From assembly GCA_003707065.3 (NCBI GenBank), contig PPXM03000004.1:806001-870000 (forward strand): 64,000 nt of DNA, written 5' to 3'. The translations under genes were made by a program, and so were the position numbers. How positions within the stretch are numbered: the stretch's first letter is position 1; every line of letters starts with the position of its first letter. Source of the stretch: Trigonopsis variabilis (taxonomy: Eukaryota; Ascomycota; Trigonopsidomycetes; Trigonopsidales; Trigonopsidaceae). Positions 1 to 9,516 of the stretch are shown one piece after another. The notes below the pieces were generated by a model. The model searched no databases. It worked only from the letters and a program-made list of their open reading frames with translations, and was not told the origin of the DNA.

Positions 1-3000
1 GTATATTATTCGTGACCAGAATTGGGAAGGTCTATCTGATTACTTCTGGCTTAACCAAGCCTTACAGCTACTCTACGGATCTGTTAATAAATCTGCTCTA
101 ATACAATTGAACGGCGATACTTTCAAGACGGCTCCTTTTTCACTTTGTGAGATAATCTTTCCTGATGCTGATTTAGATGAAGTTATTGTTGATGACGAGC
201 TAGAGCAGTTACTTGAACGTCGAGCTAATTTTCTAAGTGATCTAGCTATAGTCAAAGCACAAGATCTATTCGAGCCCCTAATCGAACTGCAGTACTTTGA
301 CAATGCAATTGTTCATCAAGCTTGGTTGGCGTTTTTCCCTGTCGCTTGCAACGCTATTGCAAAACGGGACCGCCAAGAACTATTCCGGGCCTTCATCTCT
401 CTCCTATCTAAGGAATATCACATTCGTCAATGTGATAAAAAATACAACGTTGTCCATAGCATCATCGAAGCTCTTGGCGAATGTCCTGGTGTTATCCAGT
501 TACCTCCTCACCTGATTAAATATTGCGGAAAGGCTTTCAACGCCCGTCATGATGCTGTCCACTTATTGGAGTATGCCAACGAAGAGCAGCCAAGCGACAG
601 TAAAGCCGTTCGAGACGCCACTCAGGATGCTCTGTTGGAGATATACGCTTCAATTCAGGAGGATGATATGTTTTATGGTCTCTGGAGGCGCCGATGTCAA
701 TATCTAGAAACAAATACTGCCATTTCCTATGAGCAGCGGGGGTCGTGGGATCGAGCACAGCAGACATATGAAAATGCTCAAATTAAAGCCAGAAGTGGCG
801 TTTTGCCTTACGGTGAGGCGGAATATAATCTTTGGGAGGATCATTGGATTCTTTGTGCTCAAAAGCTGCAGCAGTGGGATGTATTGACAGAGCTGGCCAA
901 ACACGAAGGCTTTACAGATTTGCTGCTCGAGTGTGCTTGGCGAATGGCTGACTGGACGGCAGATCGCGAGCCTTTGGAACAATCAATTCGGAGTGTTATG
1001 GACGTGCCAACGCCGCGACGGCAGATTTTCGAAGCATTTATGTGCTTACAAAAGTATTCTCAAAAGCAGGAGTCACTGAACGATCTCTCCAAGTGCTGCG
1101 ATGAGGGGATCCAAATGTCGTTGAGAAAATGGAGTATGCTGCCGGAAAAGTTTAGTGGGGCACATGTGCCATTGCTACATAACTTCCAGCAGTATGTAGA
1201 GTTGATGGAAGCCAGTGAGATTTATAACAGTTTGGGAACGACTAATACTCAAAACTTGGGAGATAAATCGCAAGAAATCAAAAGTGTTCTTCAGGCGTGG
1301 CGAGAGCGCTTACCGAATATCTGGGATGATATAAATATCTGGGGAGACTTAGTGGCTTGGCGTCAGCACGTGTTTGCCGTGATTAATAAGGTCTACCTAC
1401 CTCTGGTCAACGGAATCCAAAACAGCGGTAATAATTCAAGTGCCAACAGCTACGTTTATCGTGGATTCCATGAGATTGCGTGGATTATTAATCGATTCGC
1501 CCACGTTGCTCGAAAACACTCGATGTTGGACGTTTGCATCAACCAGCTCACTAAGATTTACACTCTCCCAAATATTGAGATTCAGGAAGCGTTCTTGAAA
1601 CTGCGAGAGCAGGCAAAGTGTCATTACAACAACCCTAACGAGCTCAACACTGGCTTGGAAGTCATCAGCAACACCAATCTTGTGTTTTTCAGTCCTCAAC
1701 AGAAGGCGGAGTTTTTTGCGTTGAAGGGAATGTTCTTGGCCAAATTGAACATGCCCGATGAAGCCAATCAAGCTTTTGCAACTGCTGTGCAGGTCGACTT
1801 GAACCTGCCCAAAGCTTGGGCGGAATGGGGAAGGTTCAATGATAATCAATTCAAGGAAAACTCGAATGATATTAATCTTGCCGCACGAGCCATTAGCTGT
1901 TATCTGCAGGCGTCTGGCTTATACAAGAATGGGAAAACTCGGGTGCTGCTGGGAAGAATCTTGTGGCTGTTAAGTCTGGATGATTCTACGCGCAAACTTG
2001 CTAAGGCGTTTGAGAATTATAGTGGCGAGGTGCCTGTCTGGTACTGGATAACGTTCATTCCTCAGTTGTTGACGTCTCTGTCTCATAAAGAGGCCAATAT
2101 CACTCGGTTAATTCTAATCAAGATTGCCAAAGCCTATCCCCAGGGTCTTCATTTCCATCTGCGGACAACTAAGGACGACTACGCGGTCATTCAACGACAA
2201 GCTCTTCAAGCTGCTAGGAATGCTGCGCAAGGCGGGCCTGGAAATGCAGTTAACCAGAGTCATAAAGGACCAGGCGAAGGTAACAAGGACCCGGATTCGA
2301 ATGCGTCTTCTAGCCCTAACCAAGTGAACTCTGAACAAGTCAACGCCGAGCAGGCTAATATGGACAACAAAATAAACGAGCAGCATGCCATGAGACAGCC
2401 GTGGGAGTATGTGGATGAAATCATGGGAATTCTCAAGACTGCTTATCCTCTTTTGGCTTTATCTCTTGAGACATTTGTGGATCAAATCTATCAGCGGTTC
2501 AAGTGTCAAGCAGACGAGGATGCTTATCGACTAATTGTTGCTTTATTCAATGACGGAGTGCAATACATTAGTCGTTTATCTTTCCCACGCGAAGACGCGA
2601 AGCTACCTGCTGCTACAGAAGCCAACATCACGCGGTTTGCAGAGTCTGTGCTTCCCAAGCACACGAAAAAGGCATTCCAAGAAGATTTTGTTACCGACAA
2701 ACCCAACCTGCAATCCTACGTGTCGAAGCTACGCAAATGGCGTGATCGTTTTGAAGAGAAACTGGATCGCCGACGCCGGACTGTCAACTTGGAGTCGATC
2801 AGTCCTCATTTAAGCGAGTTCCACTGCCAAAAGTTTGAGGAGATCGAGATTCCAGGTCAGTATCTCCTATTTAAGGATAATAACACCCATTTTGTGAAGC
2901 TCAACCGGTTCGTGTCTACGGTGGACGTGATTCGGGGCTATGGAGTGTGCTGCAAGAGGCTCACCATGCAAGGTCATGATGGTTCTCTTCATCCATTCAT

Positions 3001-4053
3001 TATTCAATATCCTTCTGCTCGCCACTGTCGACGAGAAGAGCGTATCACCCAGCTATTCCGGATTTTGAATGATGTACTACTCCGACAAAAGGAAAGCAAG
3101 ACAAGGAATCTTCAATTCACTCTTCCAGTGACAGTCCCATTGTCTCCCCATATCAGAATCGTGCAAGATGATGCATCATATGTCTCGATGCAGCAAATAT
3201 ACGAGGAATATTGTCGTCGCACAGGAAAGCACAAGGATGAAGCGTTTATGTATAGCTTGGAACAGTTCCGAAATAGCGTTGATCCTAAACAAACGGTAAG
3301 TGGCTATTCCGACGGCTGTCTAACTCAACAGAAGCCGGACATCCCGGGCATCAAAATGGAAATCTTCAATACTGTTCAAACCGAAATGATCCCAAACAGT
3401 ATTGTGCGCGACTATTTTGTCGACTCGTTCACCAGCTTCACCGATTATTGGCTATTCCGGCGACAATTCTCATATCAATACGCTGGAATTACGTTCATGA
3501 CGTATATGATGAGCATTGGAAACCGTTATCCCCACAAGCTGCTCATCTCCCGTTCGTCTGGCGACTGTGTTGCTACCGAAATGCTTCCATGTAAGTGTCT
3601 CTATCTTCAGAAGATGTCTAACTCTAAGCTCTTCCGCCTCATAAAACGATGCCTACGTTCCTCAACAACGAGCCTGTTCCGTTTAGATTGACTCCCAATA
3701 TACAAACGTTGATGGGACCGACGTGTCTTGAAGGGCTTTACTCTTGCTCAGTGATGGCTATCGCAAAGTGTCTTACTAAGCCTGATTTTGATCTCGAGCA
3801 GCATTTAAGTCTGTTCATCCGAGACGAGATCATTTCCTGGTATACTCAACAGCATCGACCGAGCGTCCAGGATCAGCAATTGCGGGGCCTTGTCAAGATC
3901 AACTCGGATAACATAGTCAAACGAGCATCGTCGCTAGCGCAAGTTAGTAACGGAAATATTCCGGCTAACCAAACCGTCATTGATCTGATTTCTCAGGCTG
4001 TCAATCCTAGAAATCTGGCCATGACCGATGGACTTTGGATGCCTTATCTTTGA
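1..4053 (+). CDS. tra1: Tra1, SAGA/NuA4 scaffold subunit, C-terminal part (cut by window start)
   Basis: The open frame (codons from base 2) runs in from outside the window, so only the last ~1,320 residues are seen. Tra1/TRRAP is a giant kinase-dead PIKK that scaffolds the SAGA and NuA4 acetyltransferases and contacts activators in the nucleus. The helical FAT repeats fill most of the piece. The pseudokinase follows, with [12 protein letters not shown] and [16 protein letters not shown], and lacks the active kinase motifs as expected. The end has the family signature AVPFRLTPN-like ([14 protein letters not shown]) and finishes in LWMPYL, matching the conserved FATC end. Two introns are inferred: 3296-3331 (36 nt, in frame, GTAAGT / CTAAC / CAG) and 3591-3628 (38 nt, GTAAGT / CTAAC / AAG). 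Removing the second joins ATEMLP to the MPTFLNNEP segment in the next frame. Convergent with the next gene. Confidence 0.95.
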
Positions 4054-4397
4054 AAAGTTTATGTATGATAGTGTATTTGTGTAATTGTTAGATGGTTGTC
4101 TGGGTGTAGTCTAATTACGGGGGAGTGCTGAAGCGAAAGTTCAATAAGAAAAACGCTCTGCCTTTGTAGCAGGACGTCGAATTCCATAGATAGTCAATTC
4201 AGCGAGCAATATTCTAGTACAGACGCACGTTGCGAGCTGCATCTTTATAGTATGCTATTCCCAATCTGTCACCGGCCTGACTCTACGGGAAGAGTAAAGA
4301 TAATCTTGAGATTGGACGATTCAGAGTCCATGCATTATCTACAGTAAAAGTTTTCAAGGGACCATAAATGGAAGAGACTCGTCCCTGAACATGTGGA
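4054..4397. other. Intergenic, between convergent genes
   Basis: This stretch holds the 3' ends of two converging transcripts. No ORF, RNA gene or repeat could be supported. Confidence 0.7.
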
Positions 4398-5188
4398 TCA
4401 CCAAAATTCCTCTTCAATGTCGTAGCCTCTATCTTGATTGGAGGAATGCCGAACATTATCCTCTGTAAATAGATCATCGTACGCGTGTTCCTTATTCCGT
4501 CGTTCTTGATATTGCTGCATTTCTTCTTGTCGACAAATCTCGGCCTCTTTTTCTTCTTCGGTCCTACGGGCCCTCTCCAACTCTTTTAGGTGCGCTCTCT
4601 TTTCCCCGAAAAGATCAGGGAACTTCTCTTCCCGGGTCTTGTTGAGTCGATTAACTATAGCATTCTCCCTCTCTGGGATAAAAACTTTCCTCACCAATCG
4701 CTCGTTGTGAAAACCGACTTGGCCAGTAACCATTCCATTGTCTTTGCGGAGGTTGGACCACGGCGTATAGATAACCGTCACGTTCTTTTTCTTGTTTCCC
4801 TGGATCGAATTGGCTTTGGTCAACTGGGCACAATCTTGAGTGTTAGCGTCCCCCATTTTCATCTCCATCATACCAGTGACCTGCTCTGAGGGGATATCTG
4901 TCCACGCCTGTCCAGGCTCTAGTCTGAGATACACATGAGCTGAGCTCAGATTATCGACGTGAAACTTGGGATTAGATCAATCTAGATTAGTTTTACCCTG
5001 GACGTTAGAACGAAACAGCTGTGCAAACTAACCAAACATCCTCTGGCCATCCATGAGCAATCAGATCTTCATCTGCCTTGTCAAAATTGTCTCCTCAATA
5101 ACGTACTCTCTTCCTTATGCTTTCCCATATATAGCTTGACCGGCCTGATTTTACCTGGATCGGGATCAGAGACAAAATAATAGACCAT
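4398..5188 (-). CDS. CCDC25/Jlp2-family protein (NFACT-R domain)
   Basis: Resembles animal CCDC25 and yeast Jlp2, small proteins with an NFACT-R (DUF814) domain and a charged C-terminal coiled coil. Conserved blocks are KLYMGKHKEENEDLIAHGW, FHVDNLSSAHVYLRL, CAQLTKANSIQG and VIYTPWSNLRK, and it ends in SSNQD plus an acidic tail. The predicted protein has 216 residues, close to human CCDC25 (about 208). The model needs exons 5107-5188, 5033-5072, the single base 4997, 4874-4964 and 4398-4834. Introns are 34, 35, 32 and 39 nt. The 39-nt intron (4835-4873) is in frame and stop-free, and unspliced it would insert 13 residues absent from the family. The one-base exon is needed to restore Trp before FHVD and is treated separately. 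Molecular role in fungi is unclear. Confidence 0.85.
4965..5032 (-). other. Two adjacent mini-introns separated by a 1-nt exon (recursive or stwintron-like splicing)
   Basis: On the minus strand, GATGTTTG is followed by GTTAGT..TCTAAC..CCAG (5032-4998, 35 nt). A single G follows (4997), then GTAAAA..CTAAT..CCCAAG (4996-4965, 32 nt), then TTTCACGTC. Only this arrangement gives GTT TGG TTT CAC, i.e. the conserved V-W-F-H. A single intron from the first donor to the last acceptor shifts the frame. Confidence 0.6.
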
Positions 5189-5390
5189 GATGCGAGATGG
5201 ACGTCACCACGAGGTAACATCTGATACAGCTACTTGGGAGGAAAACGGCAGAGGATGGTACGGTGGTTGCCATGAGAGACTGTCAGGGACCGCAACAGGC
5301 ACGGTTGGGTAGTCTAACGACTAAATACTTGGGCAAGAGTGATACTACAGACTTTAAGCAGTAAGTACTTTTGATTTGCTTATCGCTTAT

Positions 5391-6566
5391 CTAAGCTCGG
5401 GCCTCGGCGTCGTAGCCAAGGTCGACCAAGGCCTTTTTCAGGGCGTCCAACACACGAGCAATGTGTCCATTTACAAGATCAGCCGACACGCCCATATGTC
5501 CGACTCGGAAGTACTTAGAAGCAATCGCTGGGTGGATGCCACCGGCAAGCGAGATCTGTTGAGCACCGACTTTGGCCAAAAGATCGGCAGTGGTAATACC
5601 CTTGGGGACGTAGATGCAGGTCAAAGCATGGCTCTCAACGTCTTTCTCGGCGACAAGTTCGAGGCCCCATGATTTCAGAGTGCGCTTGAACATGTCTGAG
5701 GTCGCCTTATGACGAGCGAACCGGTTCTCCATACCCTCTGAAGTCACCTGGCGGAGAGAGGCAAGCAAAGCATGGATTTCCTGGACGGCAGGAGTGGCAA
5801 AGTAGGCAGATTGCTTGGCCTCGTACTTGCGCATAACAGGAATCCACTTTTGGAGGTTTCCAAAGTAGGACGGAACTGGCGTCTTGCGGTCCTCGATGGC
5901 CTTGATGGCCCGACCAGAAGCAACAGCAACACACAGTCCAGGAGGAGCACCTAGAGCCTTTTGGGACGCGGTCAGGGCGAAATCAACTCCCCATTCGTCA
6001 AACTTGAGATCCTCGACTGCAACACTGCAAACGCCATCGACAACGATCAACGTCTCGGGCGATAGTCGTCGCACCAAGGCCGCAATTTCTCCCACGGGAG
6101 CAAGAACACCGGTCGATGTATCAACCTGAGTAATGGCGATCAATCGGTACGAGGTCGCTTGAAGAGCAGCCTCGATGTCCGACAAGGGAACGATGTTGCC
6201 GACAGGTGCAACAAGCGCAGTAACCTCGATGCCATAGGCCTCTAAAGCAGCCTTGAATCCTTTAGAAAAAAAGCCAGTGTCAAGGAGAAGTGCTTTGTCG
6301 CCGCGCTCGGCAAGATTAGCCGCAACCAAATCCCAACCGAGTGTGCCAGAGCCAGACAAGATCAGCGGTTGAGAGTCGGGCGCGGTGGTCTGGAAAACGG
6401 TCCGGAGAAGAATGAGAGCTTCACTGACCGCGGCGTTAAATGCAGGGCCGGTGTGCGACTCGGTTGGAGTTCCCATAGCATCGAGGACCTGATCGGAGAC
6501 CTCGATGGGTCCCGGGATCATTGTGAGCGTGTGTTCGGGCTGTTTGTCGATAGTAGTAGTAATCAT
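5391..6566 (-). CDS. agx1: Alanine:glyoxylate aminotransferase
   Basis: PLP-dependent class V aminotransferase, converting glyoxylate plus alanine to glycine plus pyruvate. The N-terminal block is TMIPGPIEVSDQVLDAMG. LSGSGTLGWD follows in the cofactor-binding region, and TQVDTSTGVLAPVGEI, VVDGVCSVAVE and LTASQKALGAPPG carry the Asp and the Schiff-base Lys (SQK). The C-terminal domain ends with AGGIHPAI..YFRVGHMGV. The first in-frame ATG is at 6566 (391 residues), close to yeast Agx1. The frame stays open upstream to about 6690 without any ATG, and that extension (RLRQLQGFLSPSTVLASAK) looks like a mitochondrial presequence. A non-AUG start or a missed upstream exon is therefore possible. No intron is evident. 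An E-box lies upstream at 6694. Confidence 0.93.
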   Translation of the reverse strand: MITTTIDKQPEHTLTMIPGPIEVSDQVLDAMGTPTESHTGPAFNAAVSEALILLRTVFQTTAPDSQPLILSGSGTLGWDLVAANLAERGDKALLLDTGFFSKGFKAALEAYGIEVTALVAPVGNIVPLSDIEAALQATSYRLIAITQVDTSTGVLAPVGEIAALVRRLSPETLIVVDGVCSVAVEDLKFDEWGVDFALTASQKALGAPPGLCVAVASGRAIKAIEDRKTPVPSYFGNLQKWIPVMRKYEAKQSAYFATPAVQEIHALLASLRQVTSEGMENRFARHKATSDMFKRTLKSWGLELVAEKDVESHALTCIYVPKGITTADLLAKVGAQQISLAGGIHPAIASKYFRVGHMGVSADLVNGHIARVLDALKKALVDLGYDAEARA

Positions 6567-6693
6567 TTCCGATTTCGCCGAAGCTAGAACTGTAGATGGA
6601 GAAAGAAAGCCCTGGAGCTGGCGAAGACGAGCGAGAGCAGACACCTTGATGAGGGGCTGTCCGAAAATCTCGACTGTTGCTATGACTAACTAG

Positions 6694-6701
6694 TCACGTG
6701 A
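6694..6701. promoter_or_regulatory. E-box TCACGTGA upstream of agx1
   Basis: Perfect palindrome TCACGTGA, the site bound by Cbf1/bHLH regulators in fungi, 128 bp upstream of the agx1 ATG. TGACTAA, a near-Gcn4 half site, lies at 6683. Function is inferred from the motif only. Confidence 0.4.
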
Positions 6702-6929
6702 TGAGCCGTGATTTTCGGACCATGCCGATAATGACGTAGAGATAGCAATGGTAAAGACGAGCACAATGTAAAAATGTCTGTATATGCTGGTATAGTGATT
6801 GTGCAAAGTGAGTGTGAGATATCGTTTACTGGGATAGCGAGACCGCAACGTGGAAGCCTTGACAGACCTAAGCGAAGGGGTAACTGATCTAGGTATAATA
6901 ATAAACTAAACAGGAACAAGATAGCTAGT

Positions 6930-7637
6930 TCAAGTAGATGGCGAAGGTATGAAGGTGTTATCTTCGGTAAGCACAGAGTGGGACGTGGGCATCGGTTTTG
7001 GTTTCCGAGCAGCCTGGACCATTTCCTTGAGGCCGTCCCACCATTCTTCCAATTGAATCATTACTTCTTCATCGACTGGTAACTCATCGCCTAGCACATG
7101 ACTTTTCAGTCTGACGGCATATTTTGCTCTTTCCCAATCCTTGAAGTTGATCTCTGGAGGACGAGACATAGTTAAGATCTCCTGTGCCTTGAGCCTGAGA
7201 GTCTTTTTAGTCTTAGCACTCGACGTTGACGAAGGGGCTGGGAGAGTAACGGACTCCGGAGCTCGGGAAAGAAGCATTGAGGATGGACGGATATCACTAG
7301 TCCTGTACTGAGTAGAGAATATGCTCAGAAAAGACGCAGTTGAAGTCACATCGGGATGAGTATAGCTGGAAAACGCATTCAAGGTCGACGGGAGGCAAGA
7401 CGGGAGGCAAGACGGTGGGTGTTTGGAAAAAATGAGACCCGGTTGATAGGCATCGGATTTCAATGTCCGCTGGATCTCGGCAGATAACCATTGACAAACT
7501 GAAGCTGGAATGATGTCTAGCGTATGCTGAACGGGTTTGAAAGCACTATCGGCTTGATTGGTATCTGTAATTTCATTCGCAGAGCACTCTATCAGAAGAA
7601 GCTTCATAAAAGCAAGTAAATATCTAGACAGCCGCAT
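6930..7637 (-). CDS. Hypothetical protein, 235 residues
   Basis: Uninterrupted frame from ATG 7637; a second ATG at residue 11 is equally possible. I do not recognise the family. The N-terminal third is mixed, the middle is rich in Ser/Pro/Thr (low complexity, including a repeated SCLP encoded by an 11-nt tandem repeat near 7390), and the C-terminal ~90 residues are charged and probably helical (LRLKAQEIL, INFKDWERAKYAVRLKSHV, EEWWDGLKEMV). The structured C-terminus and length argue for a real gene. No membrane segment or obvious intron was seen. It is transcribed in the same direction as agx1, about 0.4 kb upstream of it. Confidence 0.5.
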   Translation of the reverse strand: MRLSRYLLAFMKLLLIECSANEITDTNQADSAFKPVQHTLDIIPASVCQWLSAEIQRTLKSDAYQPGLIFSKHPPSCLPSCLPSTLNAFSSYTHPDVTSTASFLSIFSTQYRTSDIRPSSMLLSRAPESVTLPAPSSTSSAKTKKTLRLKAQEILTMSRPPEINFKDWERAKYAVRLKSHVLGDELPVDEEVMIQLEEWWDGLKEMVQAARKPKPMPTSHSVLTEDNTFIPSPST

Positions 7638-8449
7638 GTGGATATGGCCAAAAAAAGAAAAGTACTGTTAACAGTAGCAGATTGCACTCTAGAACTTAAC
7701 AAAGAAAGAGTCCTGCTCCACAATAGGCTTTCAAGGATCACAAGTGAGCAGTCAATGCAGTGGTTTCTAGCTTCGCCCCTGTACGTCACTCAGCTATATT
7801 TGCTCAGTCCCACACTAACAATATAACACTGTCTTCAGCAATAGTTTGCCGTTAAGTATCCAGTCGCCTTGTCTATGGTGAGTTGGATGGTGGTTGGGAG
7901 TTGGATGGGAGGAATGACCACGTAATGTGGGGCCCACATTGTCGAGTTCTTGAAACGAGGACACGAGATACTTCCGAGGGAGTAAAGATAATGATGATAA
8001 TGATATTACATAAGATCTCGGACGTTTTTATTGCCTTTCTTCTATTGCTCCTCATTCACGTCTCTCAGATAAAGTATTTTTGTACAACAAAAGGATAAAT
8101 TGTATGAAGATTACGGAGATATGAAGAGAGCCAATTTGCATTTTACTGTATAAGCATATAACGGAAAGAATCAGATTACTCTCAGCCTGGGAAATAGCTA
8201 TATCTTCCAAAGTACAATTGATAAGATGATGGAACGAAAGTCAAGCATCCTTATAAGCACAAAAGACACTGCAAATATTAGTAGGGACGGCTCAGATAAT
8301 AGTCTCCCGTATGCCAGATATACATTCAATACCGAAAGGTTCAGTGGTGACTAAAAGTCGTGGCTTTGATAAGTGCCACCAAAGTTGTCGTCCTCCAAAC
8401 AGTCACTCATTTTGGCGTAACAAGCGGGACAGGAACAGGCAATTCAAAG
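7638..8449. other. Intergenic region upstream of vps29
   Basis: No convincing conserved gene. It contains a short spliced ORF candidate (7644-7881, listed separately) and a near-perfect inverted repeat at 7924-7940 (AATGTGGG, one G, CCCACATT). AT-rich sequence follows to the vps29 start. Confidence 0.5.
7644..7881 (+). CDS. Possible small spliced ORF (60 residues)
   Basis: ATG 7644 opens a frame beginning MAKKRKVLLTVADC, with an NLS-like KKRK. A consensus intron, GTACGT..ACTAAC..TTCAG (7781-7838, 58 nt), joins to a short tail ending at TGA 7881. The splice signals are good, but there is no recognised family, and its start almost touches the start of the divergent hypothetical gene (7637). 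It could be a 5' leader or chance. Confidence 0.2.
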
Positions 8450-9365
8450 ATGCTTGTCTTAGCGATAGGAGACTTTTTCATCCCGGATAGGGCAACGGTA
8501 CGAACGAATATATGTGATGATCTAATAATAGGAAATCAATCCCAAGGTTGGTACAGTCTACGAGCGGTTTGAGCAAGGAAGTTAACGCTAGTTCCGCAAA
8601 CTACTATCTTCAGGAAAGGTGGGACAAGTCCTCTGTTTAGGGAATTTGACGGATTTGGCTACTTATCAATTCCTTCGGTCGGTATCTTCAGACCTCCAGC
8701 TTGTGCGAGGTGATGCCGACTCAGACATCTATTCTTCTTCTCTTCCGCCCATCCAAACAGAGGCTGCTATTGCCCAGATGCCCCCATTGGCTTCAATTCC
8801 TTTAACGAAGGTCGTTGTTCATGACGATCTTCGCATCGGTTTCACTCATGGCCACACCATCATTCCTCCAAATGATCCCGATGCTCTTTTAATCGCTGCC
8901 AGGCAACTAGACGTGGACGTCTTCATCTGGGGTGGCACTCATAAATTCGAAGCTTACGAATTGGAGGGGAAATTCTTTCTCAATCCCGGCTCAGCTACTG
9001 GTGTCTTCTCGACTTCCTCGTGGGCTCCTGAGCATCGGCTGCGAAAGCTCAAAGGACATTCTGTCGAAGCTGAAAATACTAAAGATACCGAAAATGGTAA
9101 AGAGGACAAAGAAACGAGCCTTTTTGGCTCCGACCCGCTTGGGCTGGGAAAGATCGACGAGAATGGAATGCCCAGCCATGAATCCTTTCAAGAGGACATA
9201 TCGCTGGTCACCGATCCCCAAGAAAAGTCTCTAATTGTCGGTGACAATATCCCGAGCTTTTGTTTACTGGATGTCCAAGGCTCGGTACTTGTACTTTACG
9301 TCTATCAGTTTATCAACGGCGAAGTAAAGGTCGAAAAAGCCAGCTATCGCAAGAACCAGAGTTAG
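8450..9365 (+). CDS. vps29: Vps29, retromer subunit
   Basis: Metallophosphoesterase-fold subunit of the retromer cargo-recognition trimer (Vps35-Vps26-Vps29), which recycles receptors from endosomes to Golgi. It begins MLVLAIGDFFIPDRAT and continues EINPKFRKLLSSGKVGQVLCLGNLTD, LVRGDAD, GFTHGHTIIPPNDPDALLIAARQLDVD, WGGTHKFEAYE and FLNPGSATG. Exons are 8450-8497, 8532-8546 and 8592-9365; the 34- and 45-nt introns flank an exon of only 15 nt that encodes EINPK. The second donor, GTTGGT, is weak but is the only one that restores the frame. The protein has 278 residues. Between PGSATG and the last beta strands there is an insertion of about 70 polar residues absent from the 182-residue animal protein; yeast Vps29 is also enlarged. 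Confidence 0.93.
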
Positions 9366-9516
9366 CATGGCACATAGTAATGCTGGAGCGACAGAGAAAG
9401 ACTTCTCGGAAAGAGAGTGGTGAAGTGTTTGTGGTGGCTCCTCGTTTGATTAATGAAGATAGGTATGGATCTCCATACAACGTAACCTTTTACTATAATA
9501 CACCCGATATTCATTC

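Noticed and set aside
5033-5188. Frameshift or pseudogene in the CCDC25 homologue
   Set aside because: All breaks are explained by short introns with GT and AG ends, and the spliced protein aligns fully with the family.
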